A DNA stretch of 64,000 bases from Capnocytophaga sputigena (GCF_900446695.1 NZ_UAVP01000008.1:558001-622000); one strand, 5' to 3'. Shown: positions 35,387 through 44,278, numbered from the stretch's first letter. A program made the numbers and translations. Notes: generated by a model from the sequence alone, not told the origin.

Positions 35387-37726
35387 TTAAAATTCTATTT
35401 TATAACTGATATTAGGAATCACCAAAGTAGCTTTGCGGAGCTCTATCTGTCCGGTTTGGTAATTGTAATTATGGTCGATATAGATAGGCGCCCCGAGTAC
35501 ATTCTTCATTTGGAAAGAGAACACGCTACTGCTCTTGCGGTGGTTGATGCGGTAATTCACAGTAAGGTCGGCGTAGGTAAGAGTGCGGAATTGCTCGCTA
35601 AAAGCCCGACTTTCATCGTAAATCACACGTTTTTGGGCTACCGATTGGCTTTCCAAAATCGGACTATAACGCTCGCCTCCGGTTACACTCACACGCGCAT
35701 TTACATCGAGCACCTTGCGGTTATTGGCAAAATAGAACTCTTTACCAAAGAGGGCATTCAGTACAAAACCTTTGTTATAGCGCGTATTACGCCACACATT
35801 ATCCCCCGCTTTATATTCGGATTTGAAGATAGACCCCGTGATAAGATAGTAATAATTGTCTCCTAAAAAGCGCTCCAAAGTAAGGTCGATACCGTAATTG
35901 CGTCCTTTGGTATTATTCACGAGTGCTTTGTTGAGATACAACGCCCGTCGCAAATTGATAAGCGAATAGCTCGTACCCTCTTCCCCTGGGATATTCCACA
36001 GATATTGATAATAGGCTTCGGCTTTGAAACGCAATTTATCGGTAAGCATCCAGTCGTAGCCTAACACAAAATGATGTGCATCGCTCAGCTTCAAATCCTT
36101 ATTCACAGCTACACCCCCTACTTCTATCATATACACATTCAAATCTTCGGGCTGAGAGTGTTTGCCATAGCCGAAACTCAAACTGTGTTTGTCGGAAAGT
36201 TTCCAAGCCAATCCCGCTCTGCTTTCAAGAGAGAGTTCTTTACTCAAACCAAAGTAGTGAGTGCGCAATCCCACATTCGCCAAAAGGGCAGGCGATAACT
36301 GGTATTTCAGTTGGGCATAACCTTCGGTAAGATGCGTATTACCAGCCGAATTGACGATACGCGCATAAGTGGAAGGCACATAATCCTGTGCAGCGCTGAG
36401 GTTATACTTGTAGAAAAGTTGTTTGCTGGTAACTCCCACCTTTAAAGTAGTCAAGGGAGAAAACTTATGAGTGAGGGAGGTCACCAAAGTGAGCGTTCCA
36501 TTTTGTTTTTTAAGTCGGCTATCGGGAGTGAACACAGATGCATCATCTGAAAGGTAATCGGTGCTAATACGGTTGTCAGTACCCGAAAAAGCGAGGTGTG
36601 ATTCTACAAAACTGCGCTCGCCAGCGGTGATTTGGTGACGCAAACCCACAGTACCCACGTAAGTATCCCAATTGTTATTTATGCGGTCAATATCAGTTTT
36701 CCAGTCGGCAGGAGCGCTCAAAGCATCTTTATGGGTATTGTCAATCCCCCCGATACCCCAAAGAGAGAACGTACCTGCTTTTTCGGTAGGGAAATTCAAT
36801 TTAAAAGAAAGGTCTTGGTACTTAATACGCTGACCGGTTTTGTTGATTTTCAAATCACTGAGTAATCCCAAAGTAGAATAGCGATAGTTGAAGAGATAAG
36901 AAGAACCTTTGGTGCGTGAAAGCGGACCTTCGGAAGCAAAGTCGAGCCCCAATATGCCCACTTGTGCCGTATGCTCGTAGCGGGAAGTGTTACCAGTGCG
37001 CATTTTCACATCAAAAACAGCAGCGAGCGCATTGCCATACTCGGCAGGAAAAGCCCCTGTAAGAAAATCGGAATTGCCAATCACCTGATTGCTAAAAAGC
37101 GTCACTAATCCGCCCCCGATGACGTTTCCCCCAGAAAAATGCTGAGGTGAAGGGATTTCCACACCTTCCAATCGCCATTGTACGCCCTGTGGGGCATTCC
37201 CGCGCACGACAATAGAGTTGTCCTGTAAGTTACCGGTAGAGACCCCCGCAAAAGCAGAAGCTAAACGCGCAGGGTCACTAAGTCCGCCAGCATAACGCTG
37301 TGTTTCCTCTACCGAAAAAGTGCGGGCACTCACGGTAGCCATTGCATTGAGGGCTTTCTCCTTGCGGATACCCGCTACTACTTCCACGCCTTCAAGCTCA
37401 GTAGCAGCTTCTTTGAGAGCAATACTAAGCACGACTTCTTTGGCTGAAGTAATGAGCAGTTCGGGAATCACGCGGCTCTCATAGCCTATATAAGAAATTT
37501 CCAAACTCACCCTTCCTAAGGGGAGGTTAGCTATCGAAAAATTTCCCGCCTCATCGGTAGTTGTACCGATAACTGGCTGAGAGTTTTGCACCACTATGGT
37601 AGCCCCGATGAGAGGTTCGTGAGTGCTTTGGTCATAAATAGTACCCCTAAGTGTTTGGGTAATATCTTGCGAATGTGTTACAAGCGGAAGCACTAAAAAA
37701 AGGACGATGTTCAAAAAGGTTTTCAT
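35387..37726 (-). CDS. TonB-dependent outer-membrane receptor
   Basis: The 779-residue protein has a signal peptide (FLNIVLFLVLPLVTHSQ), a carboxypeptidase-regulatory-like domain (TLRGTIYDQSTHEPLIGATI), a plug domain (DPARLASAFAGVSTGNLQDN, then IVVRGNAPQGVQWRLEGVEI) and a barrel ending in Phe (IPNISYKIEF). It lacks the SusC signature after the beta domain and has no SusD neighbour, so it is a general CarboxypepD-reg-type receptor for a siderophore, peptide or metal. A TACTTTTG box lies at 37760-37753 on the minus strand. Substrate unknown. Confidence 0.88.
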   Translation of the reverse strand: MKTFLNIVLFLVLPLVTHSQDITQTLRGTIYDQSTHEPLIGATIVVQNSQPVIGTTTDEAGNFSIANLPLGRVSLEISYIGYESRVIPELLITSAKEVVLSIALKEAATELEGVEVVAGIRKEKALNAMATVSARTFSVEETQRYAGGLSDPARLASAFAGVSTGNLQDNSIVVRGNAPQGVQWRLEGVEIPSPQHFSGGNVIGGGLVTLFSNQVIGNSDFLTGAFPAEYGNALAAVFDVKMRTGNTSRYEHTAQVGILGLDFASEGPLSRTKGSSYLFNYRYSTLGLLSDLKINKTGQRIKYQDLSFKLNFPTEKAGTFSLWGIGGIDNTHKDALSAPADWKTDIDRINNNWDTYVGTVGLRHQITAGERSFVESHLAFSGTDNRISTDYLSDDASVFTPDSRLKKQNGTLTLVTSLTHKFSPLTTLKVGVTSKQLFYKYNLSAAQDYVPSTYARIVNSAGNTHLTEGYAQLKYQLSPALLANVGLRTHYFGLSKELSLESRAGLAWKLSDKHSLSFGYGKHSQPEDLNVYMIEVGGVAVNKDLKLSDAHHFVLGYDWMLTDKLRFKAEAYYQYLWNIPGEEGTSYSLINLRRALYLNKALVNNTKGRNYGIDLTLERFLGDNYYYLITGSIFKSEYKAGDNVWRNTRYNKGFVLNALFGKEFYFANNRKVLDVNARVSVTGGERYSPILESQSVAQKRVIYDESRAFSEQFRTLTYADLTVNYRINHRKSSSVFSFQMKNVLGAPIYIDHNYNYQTGQIELRKATLVIPNISYKIEF

Positions 37727-37814
37727 TGCGTAATACTTTTAAAATTCTGGGGCAAAAGTACGGCGCAAAAAGGGGTGCATCGCCCAAGCGTGAGGGAATG
37801 GACGCTTTTTTTAT

Positions 37815-38744
37815 TTACCAATATGCTAATTTGGCAATTATTAAATCGGAATATTGTTTTTTCATTTCGTCAGAAAGAAAACTACGTTCAATACACTCTT
37901 GCCAAGTGGGAAGTATTTTGGCAAATCGCTGGTAAATAGCAGTTACTGTTTTTTCGTTTATTTGTAAGGACTTTGCTAGGTTATCAAAATCAGTACGTTT
38001 GAGGCGATTTTTCTTACCATTGATAGTAAGCGCGCATTCTTCTTCATCTAAAAGTACTAAAAGAGTACTGAGCAAGTCGTAAGCAGGACTGAGTTCGTAC
38101 TGCCCTAAAGGGTTTTCAATAAGGGCATAGTTTTTTAGATGCATATCGGTATTTCCTGTGAGATAGCAAAAGAACACTAACTCAAAAAGACGTTGCTGTT
38201 CGTAGCCTGTGTTAGTGGTAAACTGTCGTACTAACTTGCCTATTTTCTCTACCGAACCTCTGTATTTGTGTTCAGTAAGCGTTTCGGTTAGCTGACAGAA
38301 ATCTTCTACAGCTATTTTTTGTCCGTTCTGCCTATCAAATCGGCGTGTAATATAAGCTAATTCGCCTGAAGAAAGACGAATAAGTGAATGAGCTGCGGTA
38401 CGTATCCCTGCTATTTGGGCTAAGTGCATTGTAAGGTCTTCGTTTTCGGGCAAACAAGGATATTGCTCTGAAGGAGGCTTCAGTATATAATCGCCATAAA
38501 GACCTACTAATGTAAGGCGTGGGGTTTCATTTCTTGTTTTTTCTAACTGCAAGGACAATTTTGGTTGTACGCCTGTAACAGCTATACTCCTTACAATGAT
38601 TTCCTTGGCAAGCGTTTCTAATTGTTTATTGTTTAAAGTCAATAGCGGAGGGGTAGCACTTCCAAAAAATTGTTTGCTACAAGCCTTGTGAAAATCAGTT
38701 TCATTGGCATTTAATTCTTTATAACAAAATAAACACTTAGGCAT
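37815..38744 (-). CDS. hipT: HipT-like serine/threonine kinase toxin
   Basis: The 309-residue protein begins with a small metal-binding-like motif (CLFCYKELN...FHKAC) and then the HipA kinase core: a Gly-rich loop (VTGVQPKLSL), DYILKPP (ATP-binding Lys), RFDRQNGQKI, the catalytic GNTDMHLKNYAL (Asp and Asn) and SPAYDLLST (metal-binding Asp). It lacks the HipA N-subdomain, which is encoded separately just upstream. This split, in the order hipB-hipS-hipT, is that of the three-gene HipBST systems, in which HipT phosphorylates a host target (TrpS in the E. coli case). Start overlaps the hipS end by 8 bases. Confidence 0.88.
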   Translation of the reverse strand: MPKCLFCYKELNANETDFHKACSKQFFGSATPPLLTLNNKQLETLAKEIIVRSIAVTGVQPKLSLQLEKTRNETPRLTLVGLYGDYILKPPSEQYPCLPENEDLTMHLAQIAGIRTAAHSLIRLSSGELAYITRRFDRQNGQKIAVEDFCQLTETLTEHKYRGSVEKIGKLVRQFTTNTGYEQQRLFELVFFCYLTGNTDMHLKNYALIENPLGQYELSPAYDLLSTLLVLLDEEECALTINGKKNRLKRTDFDNLAKSLQINEKTVTAIYQRFAKILPTWQECIERSFLSDEMKKQYSDLIIAKLAYW

Positions 38745-39066
38745 TATTTTCTGTTTTTGGTATTACTGATACACATCCTATACAATCTTTGCACATCGCC
38801 AAAAGTAGTGCAAATCGGTCGCGAGGATTGAGTTTCCAATTGTCGGTGGCGATTTGCAGTAGCCAGCCTTCGGGTATGAGTCCATCAAAAAAAGGAAAAA
38901 GTACCCTACTGTGGTAAGGTGCTGCTTGTAAGGGTAGGGTAAGGCTAATAGGCTTGGCTTGTGGCAGTGCCAAATAATCCTCATCATACACAAAGTGATA
39001 GCCTTCCTCGTCTTCACTAAGGAGTCCTGCTAATTGATTTTTGTAATATATAACAGCTTGTTTCAT
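38737..39066 (-). CDS. hipS: HipS-like antitoxin (HipA N-subdomain 1)
   Basis: The 109-residue product corresponds to the N-terminal subdomain of HipA: AVIYYKNQLAGLLSEDEEG, ISLTLPLQ, LFPFFDGLIPEGWLL and RFALLLAMCKDCIGCVSVIP. In HipBST systems this stand-alone domain is the antitoxin that inactivates HipT, while HipB mainly represses and strengthens the complex. It overlaps hipB by 4 bases and hipT by 8, so the three are translated as one unit. Confidence 0.88.
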   Translation of the reverse strand: MKQAVIYYKNQLAGLLSEDEEGYHFVYDEDYLALPQAKPISLTLPLQAAPYHSRVLFPFFDGLIPEGWLLQIATDNWKLNPRDRFALLLAMCKDCIGCVSVIPKTENNA

Positions 39067-39263
39067 TTCTCAATAAGGGTTATTACCCCTACTTCGGCAC
39101 CAAAGAGGGCTAATACTTGATTTACTTTATCTAAGCGCAAGGTGCTTTTACCTTGCTCTAATTCGCGTACAAAACGCAAACCTACTCCCGCGCGCATTGC
39201 CAATTCGGTTTGTGTGAGTTTTAGCTGTTTGCGCCTTTCCTTTACAAAAGAAGCGATATTCAT
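39063..39263 (-). CDS. hipB: HipB-like XRE-family repressor
   Basis: Start taken at ATG 39263 (MNIASFVKERRKQLKLTQTE); an upstream start at 39272 adds three residues. The 66 residues form a Cro/C1-type helix-turn-helix (LTQTELAMRAGVGLRFVREL, recognition helix in the second half) with a short beta tail (VGVITLIEK). It is first in the hipB-hipS-hipT operon and should bind the palindromes in its own upstream region (39327-39346 and others). Its first 25 codons are duplicated about 340 bases upstream. Confidence 0.88.
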   Translation of the reverse strand: MNIASFVKERRKQLKLTQTELAMRAGVGLRFVRELEQGKSTLRLDKVNQVLALFGAEVGVITLIEK

Positions 39264-39303
39264 AATTAACAAATTGACTAATTAGTTTATACCTTTTCGG
39301 GCA

Positions 39304-39346
39304 CAAAGATAGGTAAAATTATCAAATATACACCCTTTAGGGTATA
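39304..39346 (-). promoter_or_regulatory. hipBST promoter and operator-like palindrome
   Basis: Minus-strand TATCTTTG (39311-39304) lies 40 bases before hipB. The palindrome-like TATACACCCTTTAGGGTATA (39327-39346) covers the -33 region. Related sequences occur at 39288-39305, 39648-39665 and 39688-39705. This fits autorepression by HipB. Confidence 0.55.
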
Positions 39347-39484
39347 TTTTTTATAAAAAATCTCTCATCTCATTAAAACACTCTTGTACTTTGTTTTTTA
39401 TAGTCAAACAAAAATAGATTGCAAATAAATAAGCTTACTTTTAAGGGCGTTTGCAAAACGCCCTTACATAACATACTCTGAAAA

Positions 39485-39516
39485 TAATTAATTCAACTTG
39501 CAAGTTGAATTAATTA
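39485..39516. repeat. 32-base perfect palindrome
   Basis: The half-site TAATTAATTCAACTTG (39485-39500) is followed directly by its exact complement, with no loop. It lies between the two hipB copies, next to a copy of the GGGCGTTTGC element (39443-39482). Confidence 0.85.
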
Positions 39517-39529
39517 ATATAGACTTCAT

Positions 39530-39607
39530 TTATGCACGCATTGCCAATTCGGTTTGTGTGAGTTTTAGCTGTTTGCGCCTTTCCTTTACAAAAGAAGCGA
39601 TATTCAT
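39530..39607 (-). pseudogene. truncated duplicate of hipB (25 codons)
   Basis: The ATG at 39607 starts a frame identical to HipB for its first 25 residues (through TQTELAMRA), then meets TAA at 39532-39530. The duplication also includes the upstream region with the TATACC...GGG palindrome, with a 16-base insertion relative to the intact copy. It may be a scar of recombination, or a decoy operator with a short peptide. Confidence 0.8.
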
Positions 39608-39647
39608 AATTAACAAATTGACTAATTAACACATTTGCTAATTAGTT

Positions 39648-39705
39648 TATACCTTTTCGGGTATAAAAATATATTTTTTAGTGAAAATATACCCGATAGG
39701 GTGTT
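39648..39705. promoter_or_regulatory. duplicated HipB-operator-like palindromes
   Basis: TATACCTTTTCGGGTATA (39648-39665) and TATACCCGATAGGGTGTT (39688-39705) are inverted repeats of the TATACC...GGGTATA type seen upstream of the intact hipB. The first is a better palindrome than its counterpart at 39288-39305. Confidence 0.55.
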
Positions 39706-39807
39706 GCTTTACCTATCCCCTACCCCCTAATTTCTTAACCCAAGTTCATTTTTTTTTATCAATTTTGCGCCGTTATTTTGCAGCGTAAAACAAAAACAAC
39801 TTAAAAA

Positions 39808-40645
39808 ATGCTTAGTATCACATTACTTATGTATAAAATCCAACGGTCAGAATCCCGATTTCATTGCCCTGATTACAGCAGCTACTCAAGCTCCTTCAGT
39901 ACACAACTCTCAACCTTGGTTTTTTACTATTGAGGAAAACCGCATTGTCATCACCCCCGATTTTACCAAGGCGCTCCCTGCGGTAGACGGCAAAGACCGC
40001 GAATTGTTTATGAGTTTGGGCTGTGCGCTCGAAAATCTCTGTATCAAAGCTACCGAATTGCACTACCTCAGCGAAGTACAACTCACCGATGAGGGCATTA
40101 TTACCGTGCTATTGCAGAAAAAAGAAGATGTTTTGCCAAGTTCTTTGACTGCCGTTATTCCTAAATAACAAACCAACCGCTCGGTTTACGACGACAAGCA
40201 AATCGACCCTGATTTGCTCGAAAGTTTGGTGGCAAAAACTATTTCCACTGAAAAAATAGAGGCAAACACAAAACTCTATACTTTTAGCAAGGGCTCTCCG
40301 CTCTTTAGTGCTCTCACCGAAGCTGTTATGCAAGGCAATGCCGCACAAATGGGCGAGCCTGCCTTTAAAAACGAACTGCTTTCGTGGATACGATTTAACA
40401 AAAAACATTCAGAAAGCACTCACGACGGACTTAGTTATGCTGTACTTGGGGCACCTAACCTCCCTCGCTGGGTTACTGAACCGATTGTAAAAGGGTCGCT
40501 AAAGGCTGAAAAACAAAACAAAACAGATTTGAAGAAGATACAGTCGTCATCGGATATGGTACTGATCACTAGCACTGAAGATGATATCCGCACGTGAATA
40601 GCCACAGGTAGGCTATTGCAACGCTTTTTGCTGGTACTCATTTGA
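39808..40645 (+). pseudogene. Acg-family nitroreductase-like pseudogene
   Basis: From about 39836 the frame reads NPDFIALITAATQAPSVHNS and QPWFFTIEENRIVITPD, typical of the N-terminal half of Acg-family FMN-binding nitroreductases. It then meets a TAA in the middle of a conserved block (IPK-stop-QTNRSVYDDKQ at about 40168) and continues in the same frame from 40171 to a TGA at 40595-40597, where Trp is expected (DDIRT-stop-IATGRLLQRFLL). The start is also out of frame, since the ATG at 39808 leads into a different frame, and the C-terminus is missing. At least three lesions make it inactive. Confidence 0.85.
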
Positions 40646-40686
40646 TATATTGAATTGGTTATACTAAAAAATATCTTCATTATTAA

Positions 40687-40716
40687 TTGTTTATTAATAA
40701 TTATTTTGTACTTTTG
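40687..40716 (+). promoter_or_regulatory. promoter of the BspA-like lipoprotein gene
   Basis: TTG (40687-40689), 19-base spacer, TACTTTTG (40709-40716), 28 bases before the ATG at 40744. Confidence 0.75.
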
Positions 40717-40743
40717 TCCTCACAAACATCAAAAAAATTTACT

Positions 40744-41565
40744 ATGAAAAAATTTTTATTTTTAACCTTAGCTGCTACTGTTTTTGCAAGCTGTAGCAAA
40801 GACAAAACAGAGGAACCCGTAAACAACGACATTCCTGCTAGCTACTATGAACTTAGTGCTGACGGTTTGACCCTTGTGAAATGGACTAACACTAGTACTA
40901 CTTCACTAGATATGCAAGCCGATAGCAAACTACAAAAAGTAAATACTATTGGAGCAAATGCTTTTAGAAACACCAAACTACAAAGCATAAACCTGCCTGT
41001 TAACCTAAAGGAAATAGGTAATTATGCTTTTATAAGTTCATCTATTCGTACTGTTACTTTTAATAGCGCATCCAATATTACTTTTGGGGAAGCTGCCTTT
41101 GAAAATACCGATATAACTTCGATAAAACTCCCCAACACTAAAGAAATAACAAACTCTCTATTTAATGGTTGTTACAAACTAAAAGAAGTGCAGTTTGGCA
41201 AGGTAGAAAAAATAGGCGATTATGCATTTTACAATTGTACAGCTCTTACCCAAATTAACTTAGATAACACTGGTGTTACTGAAATAGGGGAATCTGCCTT
41301 TGCTTTGTGTGAAAAAGCTGAAAAAGCTATCTTACCTGAAACGATAAGTACAATAGGTGCAAAAGCTTTTTCAGGTTGTTTTGTGTTAAGTAATATTACA
41401 GTTAAAGCTTTTTTAGAAGTACCTACTTTGAAAAGAGCTAATGCTTTCATTAGTGGGTCATCAATAAGAAGAAATATTTATGTACCTTCAAGAAGAGTAG
41501 ACGATTACAAGAATGCTCCTAACTGGAGTACTTGGAAAGATGAAATTACTGCTATTATTGAATAA
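40744..41565 (+). CDS. BspA-type leucine-rich-repeat lipoprotein
   Basis: The ATG at 40744, downstream of a good promoter, starts a lipoprotein signal (FLFLTLAATVFASCSKDKTE; lipobox FASC). The 273-residue protein has six or so LRR_5 (BspA / TpLRR) repeats of the form IGANAFRNTKLQSINLP, IGNYAFISSSIRTVTF, IGDYAFYNCTALTQINL and IGAKAFSGCFVLSNITV. It ends in an extended tail (YVPSRRVDDYKNAPNWSTWK) usual in such proteins. In oral Bacteroidota, BspA-like proteins bind host matrix or other bacteria; surface exposure here is inferred. A terminator follows. Confidence 0.85.
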   Translation: MKKFLFLTLAATVFASCSKDKTEEPVNNDIPASYYELSADGLTLVKWTNTSTTSLDMQADSKLQKVNTIGANAFRNTKLQSINLPVNLKEIGNYAFISSSIRTVTFNSASNITFGEAAFENTDITSIKLPNTKEITNSLFNGCYKLKEVQFGKVEKIGDYAFYNCTALTQINLDNTGVTEIGESAFALCEKAEKAILPETISTIGAKAFSGCFVLSNITVKAFLEVPTLKRANAFISGSSIRRNIYVPSRRVDDYKNAPNWSTWKDEITAIIE

Positions 41566-41585
41566 ATTAGCAAATTAGTAATTAT

Positions 41586-41626
41586 AAAAATGAGCCAATG
41601 TGCAGGTATGCACATTGGCTCATTTT
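41586..41626 (+). terminator. terminator after BspA-like gene
   Basis: Stem AAAATGAGCCAATGTGCA, loop GGTA, complement TGCACATTGGCTCATTTT. Confidence 0.8.
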
Positions 41627-41660
41627 GTATTGATTTACTTTATCAAAATCTAAGATTTTA

Positions 41661-41769
41661 ATTACGAATGACGAGGAACGAATGACGAGGGGCGAGCTGT
41701 ATGGGCAAGAAATTTTGGCAAAGTTGATTGCTCTGATAATCATTTACTTTTAGAGTATGTTATGTAGAA
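41661..41769. repeat. degenerate tandem repeat plus dispersed element
   Basis: ACGAATGACGAGGAACGAAT-type repeats (41661-41697) resemble those at 2977-3031. They are followed by CTGATAATCATTTACTTTTA and GAGTATGTTATGTAG (41733-41767), the dispersed element also at 4643-4680. Confidence 0.6.
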
Positions 41770-41808
41770 AAATATACAAATAGAAAGCTATAGCCATTAG
41801 TTTTTTGT

Positions 41809-42615
41809 TTATAATCGGGATTTGTATTTTTTAAATATATCAGGGTTTTGTATTTCTAATTTTCTGTTTTTGCTCAGCTCTAAAAACTCTTGTTCTTTAT
41901 CAATACCAACAAATTTTCTACCTTGCAAATTAGCCGCAATACCTGTAGTTGAACTCCCTGTAAAAGGGTCTAATATCCAAGTATTAGGTTGGGTAGAAGC
42001 TAAAATAAGTCTTGTAAGTACTGATAAGGGTTTTTGAGTGGGGTGCTTGCCACACGACTTTTCCCAAGGAGCAATAGCGGGGAAACGCCATACATCTTTC
42101 ATTTGCTTATTGCCATTCAGTTCTTTCATTAGTTCGTAATTGAAGTAATGAGGCGTTTTTTCTTCTTTTCTTGCCCAAACGATGTGCTCAGTAGAGTGGG
42201 TAAAATACCTGCAAGAAAAGTTAGGGGGTGGATTGGTTTTCTCCCAAGTGATAATATTGAGTATTTTAAAACCTAATTCTGTAAGTATTTGTCCTACTGA
42301 AAAGATGTTATGCATCGTACCACTAATCCAAATAGTAGCCTCTTCTTTCATCACTTCGCGTACTAAAGTAAGCCATTGTCTATTAAAATCATTTACAAAA
42401 GCTATTCCTTTTGATTTATCCCAATCTCCTTTATTAACGCTTACAATTTCGCCGTTATTTACAGTAAGTCCTCCATTTGATAAAAAATAAGGGGGATCTG
42501 CAAAGACCATATCAAACTTACGATGAAACTGTGGTAACAGTTCCATCGTATCTCCGTGAAGGAGGTAAAATGATTTGTCTTGAGATTTGAAATAGGGGGT
42601 AAGCATTATTTCCAC
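41809..42615 (-). CDS. dpnA: DpnA-like adenine DNA methyltransferase (GATC)
   Basis: The 268-residue protein has the beta-class N6-adenine methyltransferase order: the catalytic motif ADPPYFLSNGG first, the SAM-binding DPFTGSSTTGIAA near the C-terminus. It matches M.DpnA from memory over long stretches (IVSVNKGDWDKS, CRYFTHSTEHIVWARK, ELMKELNGNKQMKDVW, GKHPTQKP). DpnA methylates GATC and, in S. pneumoniae, accepts single-stranded DNA, protecting incoming transforming DNA. It overlaps the preceding DUF262 gene by 10 bases (start at 42615, or ATG at 42606) and is the last gene of the operon. Confidence 0.92.
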   Translation of the reverse strand: MEIMLTPYFKSQDKSFYLLHGDTMELLPQFHRKFDMVFADPPYFLSNGGLTVNNGEIVSVNKGDWDKSKGIAFVNDFNRQWLTLVREVMKEEATIWISGTMHNIFSVGQILTELGFKILNIITWEKTNPPPNFSCRYFTHSTEHIVWARKEEKTPHYFNYELMKELNGNKQMKDVWRFPAIAPWEKSCGKHPTQKPLSVLTRLILASTQPNTWILDPFTGSSTTGIAANLQGRKFVGIDKEQEFLELSKNRKLEIQNPDIFKKYKSRL

Positions 42616-44267
42616 AAATCATTATAAGTGTATTCAACTAAGAAATTCCTTCTTTCTTCTATTTCTTTAGAAGACCAATTAATATATTTTTCAAAAATCT
42701 CTTTTGTTGAAATAATTGTAGACTCTTCAATAATGATACTTTTCTTTTCTGGATAAGTTATATTGCCTATTTTTGAATTTAAGCCTGCATCTAATAATAC
42801 TAAATTACCAATATTTGAAATATATTTACCCTCTATAGCTTCCCATTTCCCTACAGATTTTTCAGGATAGATATGCTCAATACTTATATTATGTAGCTCT
42901 ACATTTTTATTTTGTTTTTTTAGTTCAATTTTTGTTAAAATATAGCTAACCAATTTCTTTTGTTTTGTGTTTTTTGATAAATATTGTAGTTTTGAATCAA
43001 AGTTTGCTTCGAATTTCACCTTGTTAGGCAGTTTTTCTTCTAAATTCTTAATGAATTTATCTATAATGAGATGCTTTTCTTGCTTATTAGTAGCATTTAA
43101 AAGTTCTCTTGAATATTTGGAATACATCTGGTCTAATCCAGAAGATCTGTTTGAGCAGATTGCGTTGTGAATAAAGTGAAATTTCTCAATAGAATTTAAA
43201 GCTTTTGTTATATAATAAAGTGAAATTTTCTTATTTTGATATTCTCTAATAAGAGATATTAACATTGCATTGGCAACATCTATACCAAAGACTTCACTTA
43301 TTGCATATATAGAAAAGTAAATTGAATATTCATTTTGTCCAGTCCAATCTTCTTTAGAGGGGGTATTAATCTTTCTATATATAAATGAATCATCTAATAA
43401 TTGTTGTAGAAAGGCTTTGATAGGAATCTTCTCCTTGACTATATTTTTATAAAATTCTTTAAATAATCTTGACTCAGATATTTTTTTAAAACGAGAAGAC
43501 CAATAATTATTAAAAAATTTAATTGCTTTATCGTTAGTGTTATTTAGTATTTTTTTCCAAGTATCATTAGGTTCATCAATATGAGGTTGTCTAGGATATA
43601 AGTGAAATACTTGATTTTTAATTAAATCAACTGCTGTAAGATCTTTTCCTGTAGCATTGAGAGTCATAAATATTGAATAAGCATCAACATTATCACTTGT
43701 AGCCACAAAAATCACTTCTAAATTTAAAATTTTATCTCTTAATTCTTTTAATTCTTTTACTTCTTTATCTTTAAAAAGAATATAGAAATAATCATATGCT
43801 TTTATTATCTTTTTTTCACCACTTTTAGTTGGTTTTTGTGACTTATTTTTTTCAGAAGGAATATTCTGTACATAACTTTGCAAAATAGGATAAGGCATTT
43901 TATTTTCTAGAATAATGTAAGAATTATTATCTACATCTTTAGCAAAAATATATTTGTCATTAATACCTTCTGCTAAATTATTTAATTCTTTTTCAAAAAA
44001 TAAATCCCTTATAACACATAACATTATTGTAATTGTTGTAATTCTTTGTTGCCCATCAATTACTTTAAACTCATTTCCTCCAAATTTACCTTCGAAAACC
44101 ATATGCCCAATAAAATAACTTTCATCAGGTCTAACATCTTGCAAATCCTCTAAAAGTTCATTTATTTCATTTTCTTCCCAATCATATTCTCTTTGGAAAT
44201 CAGGAATAATAAACCTCCCTTTAGACAAGGTATTAGATATTTTTTGACTACGTGCTTCTACTTCCAT
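42606..44267 (-). CDS. DUF262/DUF1524 (GmrSD-like) nuclease
   Basis: The 553-residue protein has a DUF262 N-terminus with IPDFQREYDWEENEI and the NTPase-associated VIDGQQRITTITIML. A long helical middle follows, then a C-terminal DUF1524 HNH-type nuclease segment (SIEHIYPEKS ... ISNIGNLVLLDAGLNSKIGN) with the His and Asn expected. Fused DUF262-DUF1524 proteins are type IV-like, nucleotide-stimulated restriction enzymes (GmrSD, BrxU, SspE relatives) that act on modified phage DNA. It lies 11 bases after dpnB and overlaps dpnA by 10 bases, so it is embedded in the restriction-modification operon. The DNA modification it recognises is unknown. Confidence 0.88.
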   Translation of the reverse strand: MEVEARSQKISNTLSKGRFIIPDFQREYDWEENEINELLEDLQDVRPDESYFIGHMVFEGKFGGNEFKVIDGQQRITTITIMLCVIRDLFFEKELNNLAEGINDKYIFAKDVDNNSYIILENKMPYPILQSYVQNIPSEKNKSQKPTKSGEKKIIKAYDYFYILFKDKEVKELKELRDKILNLEVIFVATSDNVDAYSIFMTLNATGKDLTAVDLIKNQVFHLYPRQPHIDEPNDTWKKILNNTNDKAIKFFNNYWSSRFKKISESRLFKEFYKNIVKEKIPIKAFLQQLLDDSFIYRKINTPSKEDWTGQNEYSIYFSIYAISEVFGIDVANAMLISLIREYQNKKISLYYITKALNSIEKFHFIHNAICSNRSSGLDQMYSKYSRELLNATNKQEKHLIIDKFIKNLEEKLPNKVKFEANFDSKLQYLSKNTKQKKLVSYILTKIELKKQNKNVELHNISIEHIYPEKSVGKWEAIEGKYISNIGNLVLLDAGLNSKIGNITYPEKKSIIIEESTIISTKEIFEKYINWSSKEIEERRNFLVEYTYNDLWK

Positions 44268-44278
44268 ATAAGATTTTT

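Noticed and set aside
41809-42615. Orphan methyltransferase of another specificity
   Set aside because: Long motif agreement with DpnA and its place in the DpnII operon make GATC methylation the better call.
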